A stretch of 64,000 bases of DNA from Sinonovacula constricta (taxonomy: Eukaryota > Mollusca > Bivalvia > Cardiida > Solecurtidae). Location of the stretch: the NCBI GenBank assembly GCA_007844125.1, contig CM017573.1:8665137-8729136 (forward strand), in the 5' to 3' direction. A program made the translations under genes and the position numbers. This document shows, piece after piece, positions 55,340 to 64,000 of this stretch; position 1 is the first letter of the stretch, and every line of letters begins with the position of its first letter. The notes beneath the pieces were generated by a model. The model saw only the letters and a list, made by a program, of their open reading frames with translations. It made no database searches and was not told the origin of the DNA.

Positions 55340-55915
55340 CACAAATGTTTTTATTAAAATGTTTAAACAAAGACTTATAGATTGCTACATTCAGAACAGG
55401 CATAATGATATTAACATGTCTAGCCCGTGCTCTCACTACAAACATTTTAAATCATTGCTAACTGTTGAAAGATACTTATTACTAGATGTACTTTTTATCC
55501 CAAAAGATCATTCTCAAAATTTAGATGTTCTAACCACAAACTAAGAGGTAGGCAGAAGTAGGCAGACATGTAAATATACCAAGAGAAGAAAGAATCTGTA
55601 TTCACAGTTTAAATAGCAGAAACTTAACCTATATTGATTTTGAATTTCATGTGTTTTTCTATTGTTGTAAGTATAATGATATACCCGCACACTATTTATT
55701 TAATTGGTATGACAGAAGAAAGGAACTGGATGATTTCTATATATATTAATGAACTCTAATTGTGACAGAACTTTATGAAATATATTTTCATCATATTATA
55801 TACATAACTAATGCTAGTCGAGGGATGTAAAATTGCTCTTTATTTTTGTAAACTCATGTATTATGGGCCGGAGGCCTTCGTTATGGAAATAAATTGAGTT
55901 GAGTTGAGTATGTTA
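55340..55915 (+). pseudogene. LINE 3' end with pentanucleotide tail
   Basis: An ATG frame (55359-55544) reads MFKQRLIDCYIQNRHNDINM, then HYKHFKSLLTVERYLLLDVL and ends at a stop. In another frame IPREERICIHSLNSRNLTYI and DFEFHVFFYCCKYNDI follow. This is the C-terminal region after the reverse transcriptase in CR1-like LINEs (I-P-R-E-E-R-I-C, E-F-H-V-F-F, C-C-K-Y). The 3' UTR includes gggccggaggccttcgttat, and the copy ends aaataaattgagttgagttg, a TTGAG-type tail. Frameshifted, not functional. Confidence 0.75.
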
Positions 55916-55999
55916 CAAATATGAATGACTTTATGAGTATTTGATTGAAAAGAATATAAAATGTACTTTGAAGAAAACATGAAAATATTTATGTAAACC

Positions 56000-56650
56000 T
56001 TTCAAACAGGAGGCATGTTCCTAATTCAAAATCCCTTGGTAAAAGTGGGGATTTTTCCACGGTGATTTTCCCGATGTTCGCATCCTTCTGCGCTCGTATA
56101 TCCTGGAGTATTATAACATGCTGTCGTAATTGTTAGTGTTGTCTGATATTCGGTGAAACTGTTCAACCGATTTGTTTATGTTCAGCTCAACATTACGAAT
56201 CGGAAGCCATTTGCAAGACTTTTTAGACACGGTAACTGGAAAGGGAAGCGGAAATACGGAATTGTCAAATCAATTACGACGACAATTTACTGCACGCGCC
56301 ACGTGCTCCTCGTGGTGCTGTGGTGATTTGTGCTCAAACAGGATTAAAATTCGAACACAGATTGGATCAAATATCCCTTTGTGCGATCAATTTGACTTTA
56401 TAAGGTGTATTTCCTTATAAGGAAAAATACCCTTTCGAGTTTTCAGTTAATGAGATAGGATTTCATTTGTAACGCAGAATTGTATTGGTTCATCGATTTT
56501 TGGCTTCCAGCATCCGATAGTTGTCGTTCAAATTCGCCGCGAAAGAAATTATCTCCCTTTGTGACACTTGATCTTTCCGTAGTTTCCTCCCTTCGCATGG
56601 TTCGCGTGACTGACCTTGTGATGTTTTGAATTTGGATAAAAGGGGTTTGT
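56000..56650. other. CpG-richer unique stretch, possible promoter or 5' exon
   Basis: More CG dinucleotides than the rest of the window (for example cgcgccacgtgctcctcgtg, aattcgccgcgaaagaaatt). It includes a perfect 16-bp palindrome tttccttataaggaaa (56410-56425). An open frame (56172-56420, plus) starts at TTG and is not supported. No firm gene call. Confidence 0.3.
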
Positions 56651-56954
56651 ATTTAAATTCAATTTGATATATTTTCTCATATGGAATATATATACACGTT
56701 AACTGTGAACTTATTAATATTTTTTCATATTTTACTGCGTATAATTAAAAAAGGGACACTAACTCATTAAAAAAAGATGCGTAAAACCGTCCGCTTGTTA
56801 TTAAGAAAAATGTGTGCTAAGTACTGAGAACACAATTTGCAATGTATGTTACTTTTACATTCCTTTTGAAAAATACATTTAAATTTGAACATAAGTAAAA
56901 TGGCAAAACCTTTTTATCGTCTATAAAACCTTTTTTTTTTTTTTTTTAAAAAGT

Positions 56955-57410
56955 GTGTTTGCTGGTTGGTTGCTTCCTTGCTTGCTTATTTTGGTCGTTG
57001 GCTGGATGGTTTTTGATTGGTTGGTTGCCTGGCTGGTTGGTTGGTTCGATGGCAGTTGGTTGGTTGGCGGTTGGTTGGTTGGTTAGATCGTGGTTGGTTT
57101 GCTGGTTTGGTTGGTTTGTTGGTTGGTTTGCAAGTTGGTTGGATTGTTGGTCGGTTTGCTGGTTGGTTGTTGGTTGGTTGATTGGTTGGTTTTATTGTCC
57201 CACCAACAATCCTTTAGTTAGCCTGAGATTGTGTTCGCTTAAAACAAATATAGTACTGCCATTCTGTTTATAGCATGCCGAGAACACCCGGCATGATATC
57301 ACGTGTGTTATGTTATCCTGACACCGGGTAGACCACTAACTTTATATTTGACCAGGTACACCATGGGTGCTTATACCACCGCCATTTAAGCGACTATGAT
57401 TTGTCGTGGA
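56955..57410 (-). mobile_element. SINE-B with a 235-bp (GGTT)n tail
   Basis: 56955-57190 is an irregular ggttggttggttgcttgctt-type microsatellite that runs straight into the SINE-B tail (ttttattgtcccaccaacaa). The body then follows (gccgagaacacccggcatga), diverged and lacking the head. Confidence 0.8.
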
Positions 57411-57466
57411 AAGGTTTAAACGCCTTTTATTATTAATACTATGGCATACATCTTTTCAAATTCACG

Positions 57467-57502
57467 CCCCCCCCCCCCCCAAAAAAAAAAAAAAAAAATA
57501 AT

Positions 57503-57590
<88 letters not shown>

Positions 57591-57592
57591 GC
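57467..57592. repeat. Compound microsatellite C(n)A(n)(TAA)n(TA)n
   Basis: A run of C, a run of about 18 A, a few taa units, then about 43 TA units. Confidence 0.95.
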
Positions 57593-57689
57593 TTGTAATA
57601 AAAATCAGTTAAGTTTAAAATCTAACAATTAATTAGAAAATATAAATAAGGATGTAAATCATTACAACTTGTCGATTCCCAGTTGTATC

Positions 57690-58452
57690 TTAAAGGTGGA
57701 CCAACATATTTTTTTCTCAAATAACCAAACAGGTCATTGTTACCTGAAAATATCTGGCAAGATGTTGCTCATTGATGTCCTAGATCAGTGTGAACAGTAA
57801 AACATACATCCCCATTCCTCATTGCAAACAGGTATTTCCTATCTGAGCCACGCTGCAGAGAGAGCTATTTTCAACTAGGAAAACCATGTGACAACTTCCT
57901 TTTGAGTTTACATTATATCGTCATCCGTGTAATTCGTCGGTGTCTATTTTTAGCAGAGATCACTATCGTGCTTATTTATAGATTTGAAATGATAGAACTT
58001 TTAGAGTATTTTTATTGCTATTTTTACTGTCTAACAATGTAGGCAGTGTTCAAAACTGTCTTTACTGAATACTGAGTTTATGCAGAAATTGTGACTAAAT
58101 TCCCAAAAGCACAGGTAAGGTGTTGTAACGTGTATTTAATATAGGACTGGCCGCAATAACTCAGGTGGTAGAGAGTCGGCTTGCGGATCGGGAGGTCGTG
58201 GGTTCAAACCCCGGCCGGGTCGAACCAAAGACTTTAAAGTTAGTAGTAGTGGCTTCCCGATCGGGGCTGAGCGGACAGCATTACGCCTGGCTCGTCGGAG
58301 TCAGTATAATAGACCGGCCGGGTTTAGTCCCTGGGCACCTCGTAAGTGCCCCTGTGTTATAATGATAGAAATGTCGCTGTACAGTATCGGCAAAAAAGCC
58401 GGCTAATCCCAACCCATTTAATATAGACAAACTGTCGGATACCGCCTTTAAC
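57690..58452 (+). mobile_element. MITE-D, copy 11 (long subtype), split by SINE-A
   Basis: Ends ttaaaggtggaccaacatat and acaaactgtcggataccgcc then tttaac. With SINE-A and one TSD copy removed it is about 480 bp. It gives the cleanest view of the right-hand internal sequence (gtgttgtaacgtgtatttaa then tatag) that was amplified at 29072-29771. Confidence 0.9.
58145..58415 (+). mobile_element. SINE-A, copy 10, with 11-bp TSD
   Basis: The only plus-strand SINE-A. Flanked by atttaatatag at 58134-58144 and 58416-58426. Head: actggccgcaataactcagg, then tggtagagagtcggcttgcg and the B box gggttcaaacccc. 3' end: ccggctaatcccaaccc. Confidence 0.95.
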
Positions 58453-58467
58453 AACTGAACAAATTAC

Positions 58468-58540
58468 CTGTTCCGCCTATAACCAGTTTTCTGCCTCCGA
58501 GCGATGCGGACACCCGTCTTGACACGTGTGAGGTTGTGAC
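58468..58540 (-). other. Possible 5' exon of gene 3
   Basis: On the minus strand a donor GGAACAG/GTAATT lies at 58468/58467. The exon side reads ggtgtccgcatcgctcggag then gcagaaaactggttatagg and is CpG-rich. Two frames are open but no ATG is present, so it would be a leader or an internal exon. The 5' limit is unknown; 58540 is a guess. Confidence 0.3.
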
Positions 58541-58559
58541 TTAATTGACACTGTCATAT

Positions 58560-58740
58560 ATTTTGACCTTATAGTGGTCATTTTGACTCCAATGAACCTT
58601 TTTAAACGAATAACAATGAATCATTGCTCGTGACGTTAACGTAGAGTAATGGTATGACGTAATGCAATTACCACGTAACCACGTGACAGTATTCATTAGT
58701 CAGGTACGGCATTACGTTGCTGTGCACGCCATGAAGGCGC
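58560..58740 (-). promoter_or_regulatory. CRE/E-box cluster, possible promoter
   Basis: CpG-rich patch with tgacgttaacg (58631), a TGACGTAA CRE-like word (58655-58662), ccacgtaac (58671) and an E-box CACGTG (58680-58685). It lies above the donor at 58468 and would suit a minus-strand promoter. Motif evidence only. Confidence 0.3.
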
Positions 58741-58761
58741 ATTTAATGCTATTGTTACAGT

Positions 58762-59038
58762 CTTGTTTATTGGGATTATCGTCCAACCAACAGTATTTCA
58801 GTTATCTGAAGACGGTGTCCACTTGAAGCATACATAGTGCTGCCTTCACTGTGTATAGCAACACCTGGCATGATTACACACCCAGCCACATTAAATCCAC
58901 GACACCAGTCATGGAACTACCCTTATATTTGTTTGAGCGTTAGCAAGGGAGCTATACCACTACCATTTTAACGTCTTTGGTATGTCGCGGCCCGGGATCG
59001 AACCTGAGACCTCCCGTATCTGCAACCGACTCTCTCTG
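58762..59038 (-). mobile_element. SINE-B, alternative head
   Basis: Single tail unit, core with a small deletion (tatagcaacacctggcatga), B box cgggatcgaacctgagac and a head ending in gcaaccgactctctct. Confidence 0.88.
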
Positions 59039-59040
59039 TA

Positions 59041-59404
59041 CAGTATTTTATCAGTCATATTCGGCACTGGCTTATATACAGAATAACATAACACCAAATT
59101 TAATTACATTATGATTAGTTACGTGTCAAGGCATTTACATAAACATTGCTTAAGCAATTCATTCAACAGACATTTACATACATTACAAAGTGCATTTTCT
59201 TGCTTCACATTTCATGCTTGTTGTTATGATGTTATAAAAAAGAAAAGATGAACAAACCAGTAAAGTAACAAGTTTTTAAACCTAGACTGTTCTAATCTAA
59301 ATAACAAACAAACAAACAACAACAAAAAAACAACAACATAAAAACAACAACAAAACAAACAAAACAAAACGTTAGCGCTCGGACAATTTTTATTAAAATA
59401 GATC
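59041..59404. other. No recognised feature
   Basis: AT-rich; 59300-59370 is a CAA/AAC-rich simple tract. Confidence 0.5.
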
Positions 59405-59640
59405 GGGTTTTTTCACTGCTTGCATATGAGAAACCCATCAGGAACTACGAGATTAGAGCTCTGTAAAACCGGTTTAAGCACTCCAGTTGGTCCTTTCTGC
59501 CGACTGACCGTTCTATGGCGACAACTGTCGGTTAAATGACTCATCACAGATTTATTCTTACTTTTACATTTGGCTTGCATGTGAATATCTTTGTCCTGTA
59601 CCTTTTTCCAATTTTGGTATATGTTGCAATGCTCATAGGA
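59405..59640 (+). repeat. Repeat-L, copy 2
   Basis: gagattagagctctgtaaaa, ccggtttaagcactccagtt, ggtcctttctgccgactgac and cgttctatggcgaca match 19686-19870 in order. The stem-loop here is agttgg/ccgact, so pairing is kept through a G-U type pair. Confidence 0.6.
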
Positions 59641-59928
59641 CTTTGTCATATATTCTTATTAACTCTCCACGTGTAGAAAAGTAGCTAATGAGAAAGATAA
59701 TAAAACTAAATCTATAAACTATAAAATACAAAATTAAGCCATGTCTGTCATCTCTGTATTAGCATGTATGATTCTATTATTAGTCAATCGATGAAGGTTT
59801 AGTCACAAATATTGTATTTCTAAAAGAATATTTTAAATATAAAAGATTTTATGGTAAAAAAGAAAAGCTGTTTATGAATAGAAAGTAACAATACATAGTT
59901 CAAATGAGCAAACAATAAAAGAAAACAG

Positions 59929-60420
59929 TACGGTGGTATCAGACAGTTTGGACCAACATTCTTTACATAAAATAGGCCTAAATGATTGCTCCCTGATCAT
60001 ATTTCACGTTTATGTCATCTGTTTATCGTTGTCCTACACCTGTTTGAAATGTGAACACACTCGTCATTACAAACATGTATTTCCTATCTGCGCTACGCTG
60101 CTCAGTAAGCTATTTTTAAACTAAACAACAACAACAACAACAACAACAAGCGACCAATCATGTTTTATCCGCTCTGACGTCGATGCCTATTTATAGCAGG
60201 AATCCCACGAGTTCTTATTTATAGATTTAAAACAGAATAAACATTTGAGTATTGATTAACATATTTTCTGTCTCAAAATTTATATACTGTTGAAAATCGT
60301 CTAAGCTTAGACTAAAGCATGATTGTTTCTGCAGAAATTATGCACAAATACCCCAAACAGAGGTCAGATATTGTTACATATATCTGACATAGGAAAACTG
60401 TTGGTTACCACATGCAAAGG
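59929..60420 (+). mobile_element. MITE-D, copy 12
   Basis: Left end acggtggtatcagacagttt, right end ggaaaactgttggttaccac. Long subtype with a small caacaacaac expansion after the aagctatttttaaactaaac landmark. Confidence 0.85.
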
Positions 60421-60597
60421 TTGTATCTCACCATTTGTTCTTTTATGCAACCAAATAAATTATTTTTACCGCGAAATGTTTATTGGTGCCGTATATTTAT
60501 ATGAAATGTTAAGAATAATACCCACTTTGACATGATAGTAGGATGATAGTAGGATGCATCTCCCTCCCCACCCCCATCCCACACCAGATAAAAGAAT

Positions 60598-60870
60598 ATA
60601 TATATATATATATATATATAAAATCGATATATACAAAATCTCTCTCTCTCTCTCTCTCCCTCTCCCTCCCTCTCTCTCTCCATCCTCTCTTAACTTCTGC
60701 TATCTCCCTCTTCATTCTTTCTTCCCCCTCATTCTCTCTGCCTCACTCCTCTCCTTCCTCTCTCTGCCTCACTCCTCTCCTTCCTCTCTCTCTCTCTCTT
60801 AACTTCTGCTTCACTCCTCTCCTCTCCTCTCCTCCCCTCCCCTCCCCTCCCCTTCCCTCCCCTCTCCCTC
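60598..60870. repeat. (TA)n then long polypyrimidine tract
   Basis: A short TA run, then about 230 bp of TC/CCT-type repeats (tctctctctctctctccctc, cctctcctctcctcccctcc). Open Ser/Leu/Pro-rich frames are artefacts. Confidence 0.92.
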
Positions 60871-60947
60871 CTATCACCATCGATGTTATTTATAGATTTG
60901 GAAATATTGGACATTTGAAACGATATATTTCACGATTTGTAAAAAAA

Positions 60948-61242
60948 AGTTACACTGTTCATTTGGTTTAAGGATGAGCCAATAATTTTATTTATTTCTG
61001 TGTATTAATTCTTTGTGCATTTATCAATTTTAAAAATGATGTATTTTAAAAATATGAATTTCAAGAGCTTTCCAATGGTGTATACCTTTTAATTTTTGAA
61101 CCACAAATAAAGAAATTACAAGAAAATAAAAAAAATTCGCTTCCATACAATTCATCTGAAAATCACTTGAAGTTGCCATCAGAGATGGCTGCCAAGATAA
61201 GATAAGATATCTTCACTGATGAGAAAACTATTTATAGAAATA
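60948..61242. repeat. Repeat-K, copy 2
   Basis: aaaatatgaatttcaagagc, tttccaatggtgtatacctt, acaattcatctgaaaatcac and ttgaagttgccatcagagat match 49278-49565 at about 85-90 percent by eye. Confidence 0.75.
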
Positions 61243-61594
61243 AGACACACAATTTTACGGCTTAATATTCTGGAACCAAAAGCACGTGCATTTATGTAAG
61301 TAGGGCAAAAAACAACTTCACGTTATTATTCACAGTTTGCTCATGCAGTTTATAAAAATAAGAAGTAGAAGAGCATACATTTACGAGGTTTTATAAAAAT
61401 TATATTAAAAAACAACAACAAGAAACAACGACGACTACAACAATAAAACAAACAAAAACAAAACGAAAAACATGCAAAATCTAAAACCTATTTCCTACAA
61501 ATACATGTAAGAAAAACAGTGCTTGTAATTTAATGAAGTCGCACTAAGCTTATAGGTGGTTCAGATTGTACAAAAATGCCCCGTAATGGGAAAA
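61243..61594. other. No recognised feature
   Basis: AT-rich unique sequence with an AAC-rich patch. Confidence 0.5.
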
Positions 61595-61596
61595 TA

Positions 61597-61671
<75 letters not shown>

Positions 61672-61690
61672 ATATAAATAAATAACTTTT
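61595..61690. repeat. (AAAT)n microsatellite
   Basis: About 22 taaa units with one irregular step near the end. Confidence 0.95.
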
Positions 61691-61900
61691 ATTTAGAGTC
61701 GGCATATATACACACAACAATAAAACATAAGCACTGATGTGCTTTTGACCGACATAAAATATATCTTTAACATTCGTGTTTGTTAGGGTTATGTCTTTGT
61801 TATGCCATATTTTGTTAGTCTCTTAAGTAAATATGCACACATCTCTGGAACACTATAAATAAAACATCAAAAATGTATTCTAGCTTATAAGTGTGACCAC

Positions 61901-62146
61901 ATGATAAAAACATGGCAGGTTGAATTTATTATCTTCAACATCCGTATACATCATTTTGAAGACCATTCAGCGAAGTTTGACGTGAACTACTTTCTTACGC
62001 CAGTCAGTGATCAGAATAATAAGCAGACGTTATTTATGGCGTCTGTCATAATGAAAACTGACCCACGGAAAATTCAGGTGCAAAGAGTTGGCAAACTAAC
62101 ATCCAGGGTGCTAATAAAACATACGCACCAGACACAGCTGGTGTAA
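61901..62146 (+). CDS. Possible exon or small ORF, function unknown
   Basis: Eighty-one codons from an ATG in context cacatgat (a weak start) to TAA. It reads MIKTWQVEFIIFNIRIHHFE at the start and later SVIMKTDPRKIQVQRVGKL. Alternating hydrophobic residues suggest beta strands; many codons end in C or G, unlike the AT-rich surroundings. An internal exon is also possible: acceptor-like aacatggcag before GTTGAA (about 61920) and donor-like ATTCAG/GTGCAA (about 62078), 55 open codons between. No repeat homology was noticed. It could still be a chance frame. Confidence 0.3.
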   Translation: MIKTWQVEFIIFNIRIHHFEDHSAKFDVNYFLTPVSDQNNKQTLFMASVIMKTDPRKIQVQRVGKLTSRVLIKHTHQTQLV

Positions 62147-62284
62147 GGTCATTTAGGAATTGGGTCTTTCCTTTCACGGTCCCTGTTAATGGTTGTATCC
62201 GCCAGTTTGAACCATTTATTTTCTCTAATGCAACCATAGACTGTATTGTTACCTGGAAAAGACCCAGCGAAATGCTGCTGATTG

Positions 62285-62562
62285 GAATGGGATGGGATTT
62301 TCCGGCATTTTTGCCGATACTGTGCAGCGACATTTCTATCATTATAGCACAGGGGCACTTATTAGGTGCCCAGGGACTGAACCCGGCCGGTCCATTCTAC
62401 TGACACCGACGAGTCAGACGTAATGCTGTACCCTTAGCCCTGAGCGTTAGGAGGGAATACACTACTACCAACTTTAAAGTCTTTGGTTTGACACGGCGGG
62501 GGTTTGAACCCACGACCTCCCGATCCGCAAGCCGACACTCTACCAACTGACCTATTGCGGCC
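62285..62562 (-). mobile_element. SINE-A, copy 11
   Basis: Full copy inside MITE-D; 3' tail gaatgggatgggatttt, head ctctaccaactgacctattg then cggcc. The TSD is decayed (tgctgattgg and ttgtttattgg). Confidence 0.9.
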
Positions 62563-62655
62563 AGGGTTGTTTATTGGTGCCCGCAATCCATGTGAAAAAG
62601 TAAAGCATCACACCCTTATTGTCATAACAAAAATATATTTCCTATCCGAGCCACG

Positions 62656-62732
62656 CAATCGGGACCCCTCGGCGATTTCTTCGGAATAGTTATTTTCCGA
62701 AAGTTACGTAAATGGCCGAGTTGTTACGATTG
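62656..62732. mobile_element. 77-bp TIR element with 9-bp TSD
   Basis: Inserted into the gccacgc landmark of MITE-D. Flanks cgagccacg at 62647-62655 and 62733-62741. Inverted ends caatcgggacccctcggc and gccgagttgttacgattg match at about 14 of 18 positions, and the centre has ttcggaa/ttccgaa. A 9-bp TSD would suit a Mutator-like element, but this is inference. Confidence 0.8.
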
Positions 62733-63020
62733 CGAGCCACGCTGAACTGTTAACTATTTTCAAACTATGAAAACCATATGTCCACTACTTTTGCGAGTAA
62801 TCAGCTGACGTCAAATATCTATTTTTAGGTGAAATCCCACCGTGCTTTTTTCGAGATTTGGAAATAAAGGATATTTCACGATCTGCTCTGTCGAATAACT
62901 GAGACAGTGTTACAATCAGTCCTTACTTAAACTAAAGTATGAGTTTATGCAGTAAATATGTCCCAATTTTTCACAACAGTGGTAAGAAACATGGATAGGT
63001 CCAGGTGGTTGGCGGAGATT

Positions 63021-63037
63021 GGGGGGGGGGGGGGGGG
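63021..63037 (+). repeat. Poly-G run
   Basis: Seventeen G in a row within a G-rich patch; its length may be unreliable in assembly. Confidence 0.9.
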
Positions 63038-63209
63038 AGGAGTGCATAGGGGCGGGATAGAGGGATGCATCCCCCACCCTACAAGGTAAAAGAATAAAGG
63101 GGTAAAAACACATACATGTTAGCTTAAAAAATACTAAGCTTTTAAAGTAAATGTCTGGTGGCTTCTTAGGTCGAAGTTAGAGTCCCTTACTCTGTGTGTG
63201 TATATATAA

Positions 63210-63226
63210 ACCTCTCTCTCTCTCCC

Positions 63227-63262
<36 letters not shown>

Positions 63263-63493
63263 GTCTCTCTCTGTGTCTGTCTCTGTAGTCACTCTGTCTC
63301 TGTCTGTCTGTCTTTCTCTCTCTGTCTGTCCCTCTCTCTGTCTGTCCCTCTCTCTCTCTCTCCGTCTCTCTCTCTGTGTCTGTCTCTGTAGTCTCTCTGT
63401 CTCTGTCTGTCTTTCTCTCTCTGTCTGTCCCTCTTTCTCTCTCTGTCTGTCTCTCTGTCTGTCTCTCTCTGTGTCTCTCTGTGTCTGTCTGTC

Positions 63494-63524
<31 letters not shown>

Positions 63525-63526
63525 CG

Positions 63527-63585
<59 letters not shown>

Positions 63586-63593
63586 TTATATAT

Positions 63594-63632
<39 letters not shown>

Positions 63633-63635
63633 GTA
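63210..63635. repeat. (CT)n/(CTGT)n/(TTTA)n compound microsatellite
   Basis: Long CT and CTGT tract (63210-63582) with a short C run at 63526-63535, then about 11 ttta units. Open Ser/Leu/Cys-rich frames are artefacts. Confidence 0.95.
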
Positions 63636-63779
63636 TTTACTGCGATAAAGTTGATTCTTGATTGATTCATACCCACACACCCCACCCCACCCCTCCGCCT
63701 AAATTTTCTGGATCCGCCTCTAATAAGAGGTTGTTACATATATTTGCTATAGGTAAAGTGCTGGATTCCACCTTTAAAG

Positions 63780-64000
63780 GTATTGTCTACCGACTGGTTC
63801 AACTCTCAAAAGGAAAAGAAATGTTAGTTTAAACATAATTTATTTAAAATATTTTACATAATATAACATAGAGTATACAATGCAAATGAAAAAGGATTGA
63901 AACGAAAGCTAAAGCTAAAAGAAATATTGCAACATAGTGCGTCATGTATATATAGTATACAAGGGGCGTGTCTGGGCTTACGCACTTACGCACGTGCGTA
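63780..64000. other. Unique end; cut palindrome at window edge
   Basis: AT-rich. The last 14 bases (tacgcacgtgcgta) are a perfect palindrome following cttacgcact, perhaps the start of an inverted-repeat element outside the window. Confidence 0.4.

Larger units (their letters stand above)
62187..63777 (+). mobile_element. MITE-D, copy 13, with several insertions
   Basis: Left end taatggttgtatccgccagt, right end gtaaagtgctggattccacc then tttaaagg. Inside are SINE-A (62285-62562), a 77-bp element (62656-62732) and about 700 bp of G-rich and microsatellite sequence (63003-63715). Confidence 0.75.

Noticed and set aside
58145..58240. tRNA genes at SINE heads
   Set aside because: A and B boxes are present but the cloverleaf is not closed, the sequence continues into a SINE body, and TSDs flank the whole unit.
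63194..63665. Ser/Leu/Cys-rich frames
   Set aside because: Pure CT/CTGT microsatellite translation.

Overview
This is AT-rich eukaryotic nuclear DNA with no bacterial gene layout. It holds spliced-gene signals (ATG exons followed by GTAAGT-type donors), tRNA-derived SINEs with target-site duplications (TSDs), non-LTR retrotransposon debris, many short inverted-repeat elements (MITEs) and very long tandem arrays. The repeat repertoire (for example a unit starting AGCTCACCTGAGC, and elements with TACCGTAAACTT or GGCCCGTATTCAC ends) recalls bivalve mollusc genomes. That assignment is inference from memory of such sequences; no species is claimed. All family names below (MITE-D, SINE-A and so on) are local labels.

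Genes. No complete gene is visible. Four minus-strand signals look like parts of split genes: an initiator exon at 4882-4974 (31 codons, donor GTAAAT) below a cluster of CCAAT boxes; a 10-codon initiator exon at 32522-32551 (strong start context, donor GTAAGT); an 87-nt in-phase internal exon at 54618-54704 with textbook splice sites; and a possible 5' exon ending at 58468 below CRE/E-box-like motifs. The last two could belong to one minus-strand gene. On the plus strand there is one uncertain 81-codon ORF (61901-62146). Everything else with an open frame is repeat.

Repeats by region. 0-5 kb: MITEs, a SINE and local duplications around gene 1. 5-11 kb: GAT-rich arrays, a hairpin satellite (6.86-7.51 kb) and a 41-bp array. 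12-22 kb: a chain of MITE-D copies, several split by SINE-A insertions with clear TSDs, plus 60-, 22- and 21-bp arrays. 23-31 kb: a 57-bp array split by MITE-D, a 1.9-kb MITE-D copy carrying 21- and 25-bp arrays, and a 101-bp array of the SINE-B 3' tail. 32-38 kb: gene 2 start, a 69-bp array beside a MITE-D copy, a 62-bp array, and a hAT-like element. 39-44 kb: a 2.4-kb SINE-B tail array with a 496-bp higher-order repeat, then a dense MITE cluster. 44-56 kb: SINEs, LINE fragments and a second hairpin array. 56-64 kb: more MITE-D copies, SINEs and long microsatellites.

Main theme. Several satellites can be read as having started inside mobile elements. The ends of one MITE family (MITE-D, inverted end TTAAAGGTGGTATC) match the units of at least three arrays. 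The 3' tail of SINE-B makes up three or more arrays, and a tail dimer has itself been retroposed with a 13-bp TSD. A third satellite has monomers that are near-perfect 37-bp hairpins with compensatory changes between loci. All coordinates were read by eye; repeat edges are good to a few bases where TSDs or inverted ends are quoted and to about 10-30 bases elsewhere.
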